Part shown: one piece after another, positions 34,259 to 43,589 of the stretch | Layout of the letters: every line of letters starts with the position of its first letter | Position numbering within the stretch: the first letter of the stretch is position 1 | From: Sulfitobacter sp. M39 | GTDB taxonomy: Bacteria; Pseudomonadota; Alphaproteobacteria; Rhodobacterales; Rhodobacteraceae | DNA length: 64,000 bases | Assembly (NCBI RefSeq): GCF_021735935.1 | Contig: NZ_WMDZ01000003.1 | Span: 16,001-80,000 of the forward strand | Reading direction: 5' to 3' | Notes under the pieces: generated by a model | Seen by the model: only the letters and a program-made list of their open reading frames with translations | Told to the model about the DNA's origin: nothing | Database searches by the model: none | Translations under genes and position numbers: made by a program

Positions 34259-34750
34259 ATGTGGGAAGATCTGCTGAACGAATTCTCCCTCGCCCCCAGC
34301 CTGCCCCTGTCGGTCGTTGTGGCACGCACCCTTGCGACGGTGGTATTCTGCGGGCTGATCGGGCTTGAACGCGAAACCTCCAAACGGCCCGCGGGTCTGC
34401 GCACCCATATGCTGATCGGCCTCGCGTCGTGCATCTACTGCCTGCTGACCCTCGCCCTGCTCGCCCGCAGCGCCGAATTTGGCGACACCATCCGGATGGA
34501 CCCGCTGCGTATCATCGAGGCGGTGACCAGCGGCGTCGCTTTCCTTGCCGCGGGGCTGATCGTCTTTTCCCAAGGCAAGGTGCGCGGCCTGACGACAGGG
34601 GCCAGCATGTGGGTCGCCGCCGCCGTTGGCGTGGCTTGCGGCTTAGGCGAATGGACGATTGCGGGCATGACCGTGATCCTCGCCCTGATCATCATCGCGC
34701 TGGTGCGAAAGCTAGAGAAACACGCAGGCACCTATGAAGAGCACGACTAG
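34259..34750 (+). CDS. MgtC/SapB family membrane protein
   Basis: A 163-residue protein with four to five hydrophobic segments. It has the MgtC signature ARTLATVVFCGLIGLERETSKRPAGLRTHMLIGLASC (about residues 22-58) and VTSGVAFLAAGLIVFSQGKVRGLTTGASMWVAAAVGVACG (about 90-130). It is shorter than Salmonella MgtC because the C-terminal soluble domain is missing, as in many SapB-like members. AGGAG lies 8 nt before the ATG at 34259. MgtC proteins affect Mg2+ homeostasis and F-ATPase activity in pathogens; the role here is unknown. Confidence 0.9.
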   Translation: MWEDLLNEFSLAPSLPLSVVVARTLATVVFCGLIGLERETSKRPAGLRTHMLIGLASCIYCLLTLALLARSAEFGDTIRMDPLRIIEAVTSGVAFLAAGLIVFSQGKVRGLTTGASMWVAAAVGVACGLGEWTIAGMTVILALIIIALVRKLEKHAGTYEEHD

Positions 34751-34863
34751 TCGCGGCCATCGGCAGCAATGCAACAGTTTGTGACCCAAAAACACGCGCC
34801 CTTGTTTTACAACTCCCGCGAAATACCCTAGCTGCATAGCAAATTCATATGAGGAATATCACG

Positions 34864-35160
34864 ATGAGCGTTCGGGTTTGGATTGCAGGCTGTGCCGTAT
34901 TGGCGCTGGCTGCTTGTGCGGATGTACAGACCACCACTGACAAGATGACCAACGACCAAGGGTTTTTCACCGAACTGCCCGAAGGGGTGCGCCTGGTGGC
35001 TGCCAAGAACCAGGATCTGACCGCGGTTAAGATCGACCCCAGCAACGGATGCTACGTCTATCGCTACCGCGGGCCGGTCGAAACCACCTTCCTGCCCCTA
35101 CGCGCCGACAATGGCCGTCCGATCTGCACCCAAACGATCGCGGCAGCTGCGGCGGGCTAA
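34864..35160 (+). CDS. Small lipoprotein of unknown function
   Basis: A 98-residue protein with a lipoprotein signal: MSVRVWIAGCAVLALAAC, lipobox LALAAC with Cys18. The mature 80 residues contain two Cys (in NGCYVYRYRGPVETTF and PICTQTI) that could form a disulfide. No known domain is recognised. The ATG at 34864 is preferred to the one at 34849 because GAGGA lies 8 nt upstream. Confidence 0.75.
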   Translation: MSVRVWIAGCAVLALAACADVQTTTDKMTNDQGFFTELPEGVRLVAAKNQDLTAVKIDPSNGCYVYRYRGPVETTFLPLRADNGRPICTQTIAAAAAG

Positions 35161-35181
35161 TCGCGCCCCGCGTCTTGACGT

Positions 35182-35222
35182 GAAAAGGCCGCCCGAAGCA
35201 TCTCGCTTCGGGCGGCCTTTTC
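35182..35222. terminator. Long perfect bidirectional terminator
   Basis: An 18-bp perfect stem from 35182-35199 to 35205-35222, starting GAAAAGGCCGCCC and ending GGGCGGCCTTTTC, with a 5-nt ATCTC loop. It serves the lipoprotein gene and the convergent L,D-transpeptidase gene. Confidence 0.92.
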
Positions 35223-35242
35223 ATGTGTGCAAAGGTCCGGAC

Positions 35243-35911
35243 TTAGGTCGCAGCCGTCACCAGCTCTTCCGGCGGGTAGAGGACAGCGCGCGATCCGGTG
35301 TTCACGTTCTCGTACAAGTCGTTGATATGCGCCATGATCATCCGCACACAGCCAGAGCTTGCGCGCCCGCCGATCGATTGCGGGTTAGGCGACCCGTGGA
35401 TGCGCAGATAGGTGTCGCGGTTGCCGACGAAAAGATACAGTGCACGTGACCCCAAGGGGTTCTGCGGACCTGCGTCCATCCCATCGGCATGTTGTTCATA
35501 AAGCTCTGGATCGCGGCGGATCATGTTCTGCGTCGGCGTCCAGGTTGGCCATTTGGCCTTGCGTTTGATCGAATAGGTGCCGGGCTCGTACAGGTCACCC
35601 CGCGCAATCGCGACCCCATACCGCATGGCGGTGCCGTTGTCCTGAATGTGGTAAAGATACCGCGCAACCGCATCGACGTGGATATCGCCCGGCGTCAGAC
35701 CGGGGTTCGCCTCTACCAGTCGGGGCAGAAAGCGGGGCGCGACGCCCCAGGGGTTCGTCGTTGCAGGATCGTAGCCCGCAGGCGTTACCTGCGCATCCCA
35801 TGCGTCCCACATCGACTTGTCTGTCGTCGCAGCGGCGGCGAGACTGGGGGCCAGAGGGGCAGAAAACAACGCGGCAGCGGAGCTGGTGATAAAATGGCGT
35901 TTGGTCAGCAT
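35243..35911 (-). CDS. L,D-transpeptidase (YkuD domain)
   Basis: A 222-residue protein with an N-terminal signal that has a twin-Arg-like or Sec character (MLTKRHFITSSAAALFSAPLAPSLAAA). The YkuD catalytic region is intact: RIHGSPNPQSIGGRASSGCVRM (about residues 167-188), with His and the nucleophilic Cys of the SxGCxR motif. Such enzymes make 3-3 peptidoglycan cross-links or attach lipoproteins to the wall in the periplasm. This length is typical of the short alphaproteobacterial ErfK/YbiS-type members. Confidence 0.92.
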   Translation of the reverse strand: MLTKRHFITSSAAALFSAPLAPSLAAAATTDKSMWDAWDAQVTPAGYDPATTNPWGVAPRFLPRLVEANPGLTPGDIHVDAVARYLYHIQDNGTAMRYGVAIARGDLYEPGTYSIKRKAKWPTWTPTQNMIRRDPELYEQHADGMDAGPQNPLGSRALYLFVGNRDTYLRIHGSPNPQSIGGRASSGCVRMIMAHINDLYENVNTGSRAVLYPPEELVTAAT

Positions 35912-36139
35912 GCGTGCACGCTCCTATTTAGTTAGTGCTTGACGATGTAACCCCCAATAGCGCGACCCAGTTCCCAAGAACCAGTCACATGGCTGTGTGA
36001 GTTTGTTTCGGCCCGCGCAAACTAGACCGCCCCCGGCAGAAACGCCACGGCTAGTTTCGCCTTAATTTCATGCAAAAACTTGGAACATTCCCGCGGGGGA
36101 GGTGTTATTTTAACAAGTGACCAATCTTTTGGGGTTTGC

Positions 36140-36817
36140 ATGTCCATGTATTCCAGACGATCAGTTCTATTCGGCTTCGGTGCCGCGGTCGGCCTTGCGT
36201 CCCTGCCGCGCCATGCCTTTGCCGCCCTTGATGGCACCCCCTTCACCTTCCTGTCCGATACCGAGGCCCGAAGCCTCGCGCTGCTGTGTGACACGCTGAT
36301 CCCGCAGGACGATTTCCCCTCGGCCAGTCAGGCCGGCGTGGTCGATTTCATCGACCTGCAGCTCGCGGGCGGCTACGGGCGCGGCGAACGTCTTTATATG
36401 GACGGGCCCCACCCCCAAGGCACGCCCGAGCAAGGCTACCAATCTCCCCTACGCCCCGCCGATCTGTGGCGCGAGGGGCTGGCGGCGATGCAGACCGTCA
36501 TCGGCCCGCTTGAAGGGCAACCGCAATCTGCGCTCGACCAGCTGATGACCGACCTGTCCGAGGATAGGCCCGCGCTTGCCGGTCGTGTCGGGGCCAAGAC
36601 ATTCTTTACCGAACTCCACGCCCTGACGAACCAGGGCTATTTCGCCGACCCGATCTATGGCGGCAACAAGGGCTACGCCGGTTGGCATATGGTCGGCTTC
36701 CCCGGGGCGTTCGGCTATTACACCGACACGGTCGACGACCACAATCGCCCCTACCCGCAGCCCCCTATGGGCATCGGACATCAACCGGGCACAAGCGACT
36801 TCAACTCAGAAAGGTAG
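36140..36817 (+). CDS. Gluconate 2-dehydrogenase subunit 3 family protein (Tat-exported small subunit)
   Basis: A 225-residue protein with a twin-arginine signal (SRRSVLFGFG, then a hydrophobic stretch ending HAFA). The mature part matches the gluconate 2-dehydrogenase subunit 3 family, with FTFLSDTEARSLALLCDTLIPQDDFPSASQAGVVDFID near the start and YGGNKGYAGWHMVGFPGAF near the end. It chaperones or co-exports the flavin subunit, which has no signal of its own. A GGGG ribosome site lies 5 nt before 36140. First gene of a three-gene dehydrogenase operon; 3 bp separate it from the next. Confidence 0.9.
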   Translation: MSMYSRRSVLFGFGAAVGLASLPRHAFAALDGTPFTFLSDTEARSLALLCDTLIPQDDFPSASQAGVVDFIDLQLAGGYGRGERLYMDGPHPQGTPEQGYQSPLRPADLWREGLAAMQTVIGPLEGQPQSALDQLMTDLSEDRPALAGRVGAKTFFTELHALTNQGYFADPIYGGNKGYAGWHMVGFPGAFGYYTDTVDDHNRPYPQPPMGIGHQPGTSDFNSER

Positions 36818-36820
36818 ATC

Positions 36821-38602
36821 ATGGCACGGCGGCTGGCGAAAACAGATGTGGTCATCATCGGGGCCGGTTGGACGGGTCTGACAGCTGCATATGAGCTTGC
36901 CCATGCTGGCAAACGCTGTGTCGTGCTGGAGCGTGGATCCTATCGCCATGATGCCGATGATTTCGCCGCCCCCAAGGAACATGACGAGCTAAAATATGCG
37001 GTGCACCACGCGCATATGATCAACACCCGCAAAGAGACCCTGACCTTCCGCAACACTGCCAGCCAGCAGGCGCTGCCGATGCGCAGGCTCGGGTCGTTCC
37101 TGCCCGGTGTTGGGCTTGGCGGCGCGGGCATCCACTGGAACGGCCAGCTTTGGCGGCCCCTGCCCTCCGACCTCGAGATGCGGAGCCATTACGAAAACCG
37201 CTATGGGGCCGACTTCATCCCCGACGATCTGAATGTGCAGGATTGGGGCGTCACCTATGACGAGCTTGAGCCCCATTTTGATTTCTACGAGAAAATCTGC
37301 GGCACCTCCGGTACAGCAGGCCAGATGGCAGACGGCCCGCGTGAAGGCGGCAACCCCTTCGAAGGGCCGCGCAGCGCCGATTATCCCAACCCGCCCATGC
37401 GCCAGCCCATCGGCCCCACAAAATTCGACGAGGCGGCGCACAAGCTTGGCTATCACCCTTTCCCCATGCCCGCCGCCAACGCCACCAAGGAATACACCAA
37501 CCCCTACGGGGCCAAGCTGCATCCCTGCACCTATTGCGGCTTTTGCGAACGCTTTGGCTGCGGCTACTATGCCAAGGCCGACCCGATCATCTGCGTTTAT
37601 GACCAGATCAAATCCCACGAGAATTTCGAGATCCGCTATCAGGCACAAGTCTTGCGGGTCGAGAAGGCAGAGGACGGCAAGACCGCCACCGGCGTCACCT
37701 ATCTGACCGACGCGGGCGAAGAGGTGTTCCAGCCCGCCGATATCGTCTGCATGAACGCCTATGGCCTGTGGAACACGCATCTGATGCTGGTCTCCGGTCT
37801 GGGCAAACCCTACGACCCGAAAACCCGCACGGGCACCGTGGGCCGGAACTATGCCTATCAGACGATGGCAGGCGTGAACGTATTTTTCGATGATCAGGTG
37901 GTGACCAACCCCTTTATGGGGGCGGGGGCGCTTGGCACGGTGATCGACGACTTTAACGGTGACAACTTTGACCACAGCGATCTGGGGTTTCTGGGCGGCG
38001 GCTATATCGCCTGCACGCAGACCAATGGCCGCCCGATCAACTACCAGCCCACGCCCGAAGGCACCCCCGCATGGGGGGCCGACTGGAAGCGTGCCGTGCG
38101 CGAGAATTACCTACACCACGCCAGCCTGACGGTGCACGGGTCGTCCATGGCGACGCCCGATAACTACCTTGACCTCGATCCCACATGGAAAGACGCCTAT
38201 GGCCGCCCGCTGCTGCGGATGACCTTCAACTTCCCCGAAAACGACCGGCGCATGGCCGACTATGTGATGGGCAAGGCGCATGAGATCGCGCGCAACATGG
38301 AGAACGTGACATCCACCTCCGCCAGCAACCGCGCGGCAGAGGGCAGCGATTATTCCATCGTGCCCTACCAGACTACCCATAACACCGGCGGCACGGTGAT
38401 GGGCACGGACCCGACAACCAGCGTCGTGAACCGCTTTGGCCAGATGTGGGATCATCACAACGTCTTTGTCTTCGGCGCGGGGCTGTTTCCGCAGAACCTT
38501 GGCTACAACCCCACGGGGCCGCTGATGGGCGTCGCCTATTGGACGCTCGAGCATATAAAGAACGACTATATCGCTAACCCGCGCCCCCTGATGGACGCCT
38601 AA
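36821..38602 (+). CDS. GMC family FAD-dependent dehydrogenase, catalytic subunit
   Basis: A 593-residue GMC oxidoreductase. The FAD site VVIIGAGWTGLTAAYELAHAGKRCVVLERG starts at residue 10. The C-terminal GMC region has QTTHNTGGTVMGTDPTTSVVNRFGQMWDHHNVFVFGAG. The Cys cluster CTYCGFCERFGC (Cys236, 239, 242, 247) lies where some FAD sugar dehydrogenases bind a [3Fe-4S] centre. It probably oxidises a sugar, sugar acid or alcohol in the periplasm after co-export with the Tat subunit, passing electrons to the cytochrome c encoded downstream. The substrate is unknown; gluconate or a related polyol is the family default. Confidence 0.9.
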   Translation: MARRLAKTDVVIIGAGWTGLTAAYELAHAGKRCVVLERGSYRHDADDFAAPKEHDELKYAVHHAHMINTRKETLTFRNTASQQALPMRRLGSFLPGVGLGGAGIHWNGQLWRPLPSDLEMRSHYENRYGADFIPDDLNVQDWGVTYDELEPHFDFYEKICGTSGTAGQMADGPREGGNPFEGPRSADYPNPPMRQPIGPTKFDEAAHKLGYHPFPMPAANATKEYTNPYGAKLHPCTYCGFCERFGCGYYAKADPIICVYDQIKSHENFEIRYQAQVLRVEKAEDGKTATGVTYLTDAGEEVFQPADIVCMNAYGLWNTHLMLVSGLGKPYDPKTRTGTVGRNYAYQTMAGVNVFFDDQVVTNPFMGAGALGTVIDDFNGDNFDHSDLGFLGGGYIACTQTNGRPINYQPTPEGTPAWGADWKRAVRENYLHHASLTVHGSSMATPDNYLDLDPTWKDAYGRPLLRMTFNFPENDRRMADYVMGKAHEIARNMENVTSTSASNRAAEGSDYSIVPYQTTHNTGGTVMGTDPTTSVVNRFGQMWDHHNVFVFGAGLFPQNLGYNPTGPLMGVAYWTLEHIKNDYIANPRPLMDA

Positions 38603-38617
38603 AGCAGAGGAGCCGCC

Positions 38618-39364
38618 ATGAATATCCCGCACCGCCCCCTGCTCTGCCTCGCACTCGCAGCCTTTCTGCCCGCGCTGGCCACCGCGCAGGCGATCCCTGC
38701 GGATCAGCCCTATGATACGGCGCGCGACCTGTTCAACTTGACGGTCGATACACCCCCCGACGCCGACACGCTGGCACGGGGGCAGGCGATCGCGCTGCAA
38801 GGCGCGGGCGATGTGCAATCCTGCGTGACCTGCCACAGCGTTGACGGTCAGGGTGACGGGTCGGGCAGTTTCCCGCGGCTGACCGGACAACCGGCGTGGT
38901 ACCTTGACAAGCAGCTGGATGACTACGCCAGCGACGCGCGGCCCGACGACCTGATGACGCCCGTCGCGCAGTCCCTCTCTGAAGACGACCGCGCTGCGGT
39001 CAGCGCCTATTACGCCTCTCTCGTCGCGCCGCTGCGGGTGGCACGCGGGCAGGTCTCGATGCAAGACATCCAGAAAGGTGCCGCCATCGCGCGGGCCGGA
39101 TCGCCCGCCAAGGGCCTGCCCGCCTGCACCAACTGCCACGGGCCCGACGGCACGGGCAACCCGCCCTCGGTGCCCTATCTTGCCGGTCAATACGCCAACT
39201 ACATGGTCCTGCAACTGGACCGCTGGAAACGCGGCCAGCGGGACAATGACTTTGGCGGCATGATGTCGGCAATCGCCCGCAAAATGACCTCCGAGGATAT
39301 GCGCGCCATCAGTGAATATTACGAGCGCGTGGCCAACCCGCTGACGACGAAAGACCCTGAATGA
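38618..39364 (+). CDS. Diheme cytochrome c, dehydrogenase electron acceptor
   Basis: A 248-residue protein with a Sec signal (residues 1-24, ending ATAQA) and two heme c motifs, CVTCH (Cys69-His73) and CTNCH (Cys170-His174), in two similar cytochrome domains. Each is followed by candidate Met ligands (for example MTPVAQ, MMSAIARKM). It should take electrons from the GMC subunit, 15 bp upstream, and hand them to the respiratory chain, possibly to the caa3-type oxidase of the same gene cluster. A typical gluconate dehydrogenase cytochrome has three hemes; this one has two. Confidence 0.9.
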   Translation: MNIPHRPLLCLALAAFLPALATAQAIPADQPYDTARDLFNLTVDTPPDADTLARGQAIALQGAGDVQSCVTCHSVDGQGDGSGSFPRLTGQPAWYLDKQLDDYASDARPDDLMTPVAQSLSEDDRAAVSAYYASLVAPLRVARGQVSMQDIQKGAAIARAGSPAKGLPACTNCHGPDGTGNPPSVPYLAGQYANYMVLQLDRWKRGQRDNDFGGMMSAIARKMTSEDMRAISEYYERVANPLTTKDPE

Positions 39365-39409
39365 CCCACCACGCCCCTTCCCCCGCACCGCAACAGAACC
39401 GGAGACCCC

Positions 39410-40024
39410 ATGTTTGACTGGATCACCGGCCTGCTGGACGCCGCAGGCTATCTGGGCGTCGCGTTTCTGATGTTCGCGGAAAACGTCTTCCCGCCCATCC
39501 CGTCCGAGCTGATCATGCCGCTGGCGGGGTTTCTGGCCTATCAGGACCAGATGAACTTTGTCGGCGTGGTGATCGCGGGCAGCATCGGGTCACTGGCGGG
39601 CACCTACCTCTACTACATCATCGCGCGTAAGATCGGGCACGACCGCGTGCGGCACCTACTGGAAAAGCATGGCCGCTGGCTCACCATGTCCCCCGAGGAT
39701 CTTGACCGCGCTTCGGACTGGTTCGACCGCCACGGCAATCTGGCCGTGCTCATGGGGCGCATGGTGCCCGCGATCCGCACGCTGATCTCGGTGCCCGCGG
39801 GGCTGACGCCGATGCATCACCTGCCGTTTCTGGCCTTCTCGCTGGCGGGTACGGTGATCTGGAACACATTGCTGACCGGGCTCGGCTACGCGCTCGGGTC
39901 GCAATACGATCTGGTCGCGGACTACATGAACCCCGTGTCCAACGTTGTCATCGGTGCCTTGGTGCTGACCTACATCTACCGCGTGATCCGCAAGAAAGGC
40001 GGCAGCGCAGAAAACACAGCCTAG
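39410..40024 (+). CDS. DedA family membrane protein
   Basis: A 204-residue protein with four to five membrane segments and the DedA motifs ENVFPPIPSELIMPLAGFLAY (residues 24-44), GSIGSLAGTYLYYIIARKIG and FDRHGNLAVLMGRMVPAIRTLISVPAGL (about 103-130). Family members act as undecaprenyl-phosphate or phospholipid scramblases. It sits between the dehydrogenase genes and the oxidase genes; its role in that cluster is not evident. Confidence 0.92.
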   Translation: MFDWITGLLDAAGYLGVAFLMFAENVFPPIPSELIMPLAGFLAYQDQMNFVGVVIAGSIGSLAGTYLYYIIARKIGHDRVRHLLEKHGRWLTMSPEDLDRASDWFDRHGNLAVLMGRMVPAIRTLISVPAGLTPMHHLPFLAFSLAGTVIWNTLLTGLGYALGSQYDLVADYMNPVSNVVIGALVLTYIYRVIRKKGGSAENTA

Positions 40025-40038
40025 CAACAGGAGCCCCC

Positions 40039-41025
40039 TTGCAACACCCTTGGCGCATCTATGCAATCGCCCCGGCCGCCCTGCTTCTGGCGGGCTGCGA
40101 AGGGCGTCAATCCGTGCTGGCCCCCGCCGGTCAGGACGCGGCGGATGTGCTGAACCTCTTTTGGGTGATGCTGGTCGGCGCGGTGATCCTGTGGACCCTC
40201 GTTGCAGTGCTGTTCATCTACGTCACGCGCATCAACCCCGGTGCCATGCGCCGCCGCACCGCCGAGATGCTGATCGTCGGCGGGGGCATCCTCTTTCCCG
40301 TGGTCCTGCTGGGGGGGCTGCTGATGTATTCCCTGCCGCTGATGGGACCGACCCGCGCCGAAGGGGACGGGCTGGTCGTGCGGGTCACCGCCGAACAATG
40401 GTGGTGGCGCGTCGAATACCAACAGCAAGGGGAGACCAGAACAGTCGTCTCGGCAAACGAGCTCCGCCTGCCCGCCGGCGCCCGAACCGAGCTTGTGCTG
40501 AACGCCCATCGGGTGATCCACTCCTTCTGGGTGCCGGCCCTTGGCGGCAAGACCGATATGTTCCCGGGGCGCGAAACCCGCATGACCCTCGCGCCCACCG
40601 ATCCCGGCATCTACCGGGGCCAATGCGCCGAATTCTGCGGCGCCTCCCATGCGTTGATGGCCTTTGAAACCGTGGTGATGCCGCCCGATGACTTCGACCA
40701 ATGGCTGAGCGCAGAGGCGCGCGATGCCAAGCCGCCCCAAGGTGCACTGGCCCAAGCGGGCGCGACCCTGTTCCTTGAGGAAGGCTGCGGCGCCTGCCAC
40801 ACCATTCGTGGCACCAAGGCCATCGGCAAAACCGGCCCGGACCTGACCCATCTGGCAAACCGCCACTCGCTGGCCGCAGGCACCCTGCCCCTGAACGCGC
40901 AGGCCATCGCCACATGGATCGGCCACACCGACACGATCAAACCCGAGGTCAATATGCCCACCTATGACTTCCTGTCCGACGACGACCTCGCGGCGCTCGC
41001 CGCCTATCTGGGGGGGCTGGAATGA
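40039..41025 (+). CDS. Cytochrome c oxidase subunit II with fused cytochrome c domain (caa3 type)
   Basis: A 328-residue lipoprotein-type subunit II. The signal ends LLLAGC (Cys20). Two membrane helices follow (about 36-62 and 77-99), then the cupredoxin domain with the CuA ligands His161 (HSFWVP), Cys196 and Cys200 (CAEFC), His204 and Met207. A C-terminal cytochrome c domain has the heme motif CGACH (Cys250-His254) and an axial Met in NMPTYDFLSDDDL. It takes electrons from soluble cytochromes and passes them to subunit I. Translation starts at TTG 40039, with AGGAG 5 nt upstream. It overlaps the next gene by 4 nt. Confidence 0.93.
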   Translation: MQHPWRIYAIAPAALLLAGCEGRQSVLAPAGQDAADVLNLFWVMLVGAVILWTLVAVLFIYVTRINPGAMRRRTAEMLIVGGGILFPVVLLGGLLMYSLPLMGPTRAEGDGLVVRVTAEQWWWRVEYQQQGETRTVVSANELRLPAGARTELVLNAHRVIHSFWVPALGGKTDMFPGRETRMTLAPTDPGIYRGQCAEFCGASHALMAFETVVMPPDDFDQWLSAEARDAKPPQGALAQAGATLFLEEGCGACHTIRGTKAIGKTGPDLTHLANRHSLAAGTLPLNAQAIATWIGHTDTIKPEVNMPTYDFLSDDDLAALAAYLGGLE

Positions 41026-43589
41026 CCCGCAGATACCCCGATGTGCTGGACCCCCAAGGAACCTACCCCCCGACCGAGGATATGCTCGCCGAACCCGTCC
41101 CGCAGGATGTCCAAGAGGCGCAGAAAAAACGCCTGCGTGCGGCTTGGAAAACGCCGCAAGGCTGGCGCTACTGGTCGGCGGTGAACAACACCGAGGTCGG
41201 CATCTGGTACACGATGACCGCGTTCTTTTTCATGCTCTGTGCCGGTATTCTGGCGGTGCTCATGCGCACCCAGCTTGCCGTGCCCGAGAATGATTTCCTC
41301 GACGCCGACCGCTATAACCAGTTCTTCACCATGCACGGCTCGGCGATGATGTTCCTCTTTGCCGTGCCCATGTTCGAGGCGATCTCGATCCTGCTGCTGC
41401 CCGGTATGCTAGGCGCGCGCGACATGCCGTTCCCGCGGCTCAGCGCCTATGGCTACTGGTGTTTCCTGATCGGCGGCATCTTTGTCTTCGGGTCCATCCT
41501 GTTCGACTCCGCGCCAAAGGCGGGCTGGTTCATGTACCCCCCGCTCGCCACCAAGGAAGAAGGCATCGGCCCCGATATCTGGCTTCTGGGCCTCTCTTTT
41601 ATCGAGGTCGCCTCCATCGCCGCGGCGGTCGAGCTGATCGTCGGCGCGCTCAAATGCCGCCCGCCGGGGATGCGCGTCAACATCATGCCGCTGTATGCGT
41701 GGTATGTGATGGTCGTGGGCGGGATGATCCTCTTTGCCTTCCCGCCGCTGATCGCGGGGGATTTCCTGTTCGAACTCGAACGTTCCTTCGATTGGCCGTT
41801 CTTTGATCCCGTCCGGGGCGGCGACCCGATGCTCTGGCAGCATCTGTTCTGGATTTTCGGCCATCCGGAGGTCTACATCATCTTCCTGCCCTCCATCGCG
41901 ATCGCCGCGATGATCGTGCCCACCGTCGCACGCACGCCCATCGTGGGCTATTCGTGGATCGTGCTCAGTGCGGTTGGCACGGGGTTCTTGTCCTTCGGGC
42001 TGTGGGTGCATCACATGTTCACCACCGGCCTGCCCCAGATCAGTCTGGGTTTCTTCTCTGCCGCGTCCGAGGCCGTGGTGATCCCCACCGGCATCCAGCT
42101 TTTCGCCTTTGTCGCAACGCTGATGGTGGGACGGGTCAAGATGACCCTGCCGATGCTCTGGATCGCGGGCGCGCTGGCGATCTTTGTCGCGGGCGGTCTG
42201 ACAGGGGTGATGCTGGCCATCGTGCCCTTCAACTGGCAGGCGCATGACAGCTACTTCGTCGTGGCCCACCTGCATTACACGCTGTTCGGCGGCATGGTCT
42301 TTCCGGTCATGGCGGGCGTCTATTATTTCTTCCCGTTCTTCCGCAAAAAGCTTCTGTCCGAAACCCTTGGCCGTTGGGCCTTCTGGCTGATCTTTGTGGG
42401 CTTCAACGTCACCTTCCTGCCGATGCATCTGACGGGGCTTAAGGGGATGCCGCGCCGGATCTTCACCTACCCGGGCAGCGCGGGCTGGGACTGGCTCAAT
42501 ATGATGTCCACCGTCGGGGCCTATATCACCGCCGCAGGCTTTGCCGTCTTCGTCTACGATCTGCTGCGGCCCAAAGCGTACCAAGGCCAGATCAAGCGCA
42601 ACCCGTGGGGCGGCGGCACGCTGGAATGGGCCCATGATGTGCCCGAAGAGGCATGGGGCAACCGTTCGGTGCCCTATATCACTTCGCGCTATCCGCTGTG
42701 GGACCAGCCCAAACTGGTCGAGCGTATGGACGCGGGCCGCTACTATCTGCCCGACGCCCCCGAGGGCAAACGCGAGACGCTGATCACCTCGGTCATCGAC
42801 GCGAAACCGCTGATGGTGCAGCGCGTCACCGGCCCCGCGTGGATCACCATGCTCGCCGCGTTCTTCACCGGCGGTGCGTTCATCTTCCCCACCTTCCACA
42901 TATACGAACCCGCCATCGTCTGCGGCGCCTTCGCCATTGTCTGCGTGCTCTACTGGCTCTGGACCAGCACAGCACAGGTGCCGGATCAGGAGCGCAAGGA
43001 CGTGGGCCTTGGCCTCAGCCTGCCGACCTACGCCTCCGGGCCGACCTCTGTCGGGTGGTGGGCGGTCTGGATCACGATGCTGGGCGACAGCACCGCCTTC
43101 GCCAGCCTCGTCTTCGGGTTCTTCTTCTACTGGACCGCGCGACCGGACTTTATCACCATCGGAGCGGACCACGCCACGGGTGCCGCCGTCGCGCTTGGGG
43201 TCACGCTGTTTGTCGTCTCATGGGCCGCGACCGTGCTCGCACGCGAGGTCAATAAACGCAGCCATATCACGCTGGCACGCATCGCATTGGCACTGGCGGC
43301 GATCTGCACCGCGGGCGGAGCGGGGCTGATCATCCTGTCGGTCCTCGACCTTGAGCCCACAACCCATGTCTACCCCGCCACCATGTGGGCGCTGATGGTC
43401 TGGCTGGTGGCCCATTCCCTGCTGGGAGTCATCATGCAGCTTTACGCGCTGGCAGGGTCGATATTTGGCAAGGTCACCCCACAATATGACGCCGACCTGT
43501 GCAACGTGACGCTGTTTTGGCACTTCATGGTGCTGACCGCACTGGTCACCGGCTTTATTCTGGGCGTGGCCCCAAGGCTGCTGGCATGA
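41022..43589 (+). CDS. Fused cytochrome c oxidase subunits I and III
   Basis: An 855-residue fusion. Residues about 1-590 are subunit I, with the heme/CuB region WIFGHPEVYIIFLPS (the Glu of the A1-type GHPEVY motif is present), LWVHHMFTTGLP and SYFVVAHLHYTLFGGMVFPV. From about 640 on is a subunit III-like part with further membrane segments (SVGWWAVWITMLGDSTAFASLVFGFFFYWT and the C-terminal helices). Subunit I reduces O2 and pumps protons; fused I-III proteins are known from caa3 oxidases of Thermus. The start overlaps the subunit II stop (ATGA). No heme A synthase (ctaA/ctaB) or ctaG/cox11-type CuB chaperone is nearby apart from the caa3-type CtaG. Confidence 0.93.
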   Translation: MTRRYPDVLDPQGTYPPTEDMLAEPVPQDVQEAQKKRLRAAWKTPQGWRYWSAVNNTEVGIWYTMTAFFFMLCAGILAVLMRTQLAVPENDFLDADRYNQFFTMHGSAMMFLFAVPMFEAISILLLPGMLGARDMPFPRLSAYGYWCFLIGGIFVFGSILFDSAPKAGWFMYPPLATKEEGIGPDIWLLGLSFIEVASIAAAVELIVGALKCRPPGMRVNIMPLYAWYVMVVGGMILFAFPPLIAGDFLFELERSFDWPFFDPVRGGDPMLWQHLFWIFGHPEVYIIFLPSIAIAAMIVPTVARTPIVGYSWIVLSAVGTGFLSFGLWVHHMFTTGLPQISLGFFSAASEAVVIPTGIQLFAFVATLMVGRVKMTLPMLWIAGALAIFVAGGLTGVMLAIVPFNWQAHDSYFVVAHLHYTLFGGMVFPVMAGVYYFFPFFRKKLLSETLGRWAFWLIFVGFNVTFLPMHLTGLKGMPRRIFTYPGSAGWDWLNMMSTVGAYITAAGFAVFVYDLLRPKAYQGQIKRNPWGGGTLEWAHDVPEEAWGNRSVPYITSRYPLWDQPKLVERMDAGRYYLPDAPEGKRETLITSVIDAKPLMVQRVTGPAWITMLAAFFTGGAFIFPTFHIYEPAIVCGAFAIVCVLYWLWTSTAQVPDQERKDVGLGLSLPTYASGPTSVGWWAVWITMLGDSTAFASLVFGFFFYWTARPDFITIGADHATGAAVALGVTLFVVSWAATVLAREVNKRSHITLARIALALAAICTAGGAGLIILSVLDLEPTTHVYPATMWALMVWLVAHSLLGVIMQLYALAGSIFGKVTPQYDADLCNVTLFWHFMVLTALVTGFILGVAPRLLA

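Noticed and set aside
34849..34863. Upstream ATG for the small lipoprotein
   Set aside because: The Shine-Dalgarno GAGGA for the second ATG overlaps this codon, and the signal peptide is normal from 34864.
41409..43172. 587-codon minus-strand frame opposite the cytochrome oxidase gene
   Set aside because: Composition is dominated by Arg, Gly, His and Asp without any fold signal; it is the mirror of the conserved subunit I-III gene.
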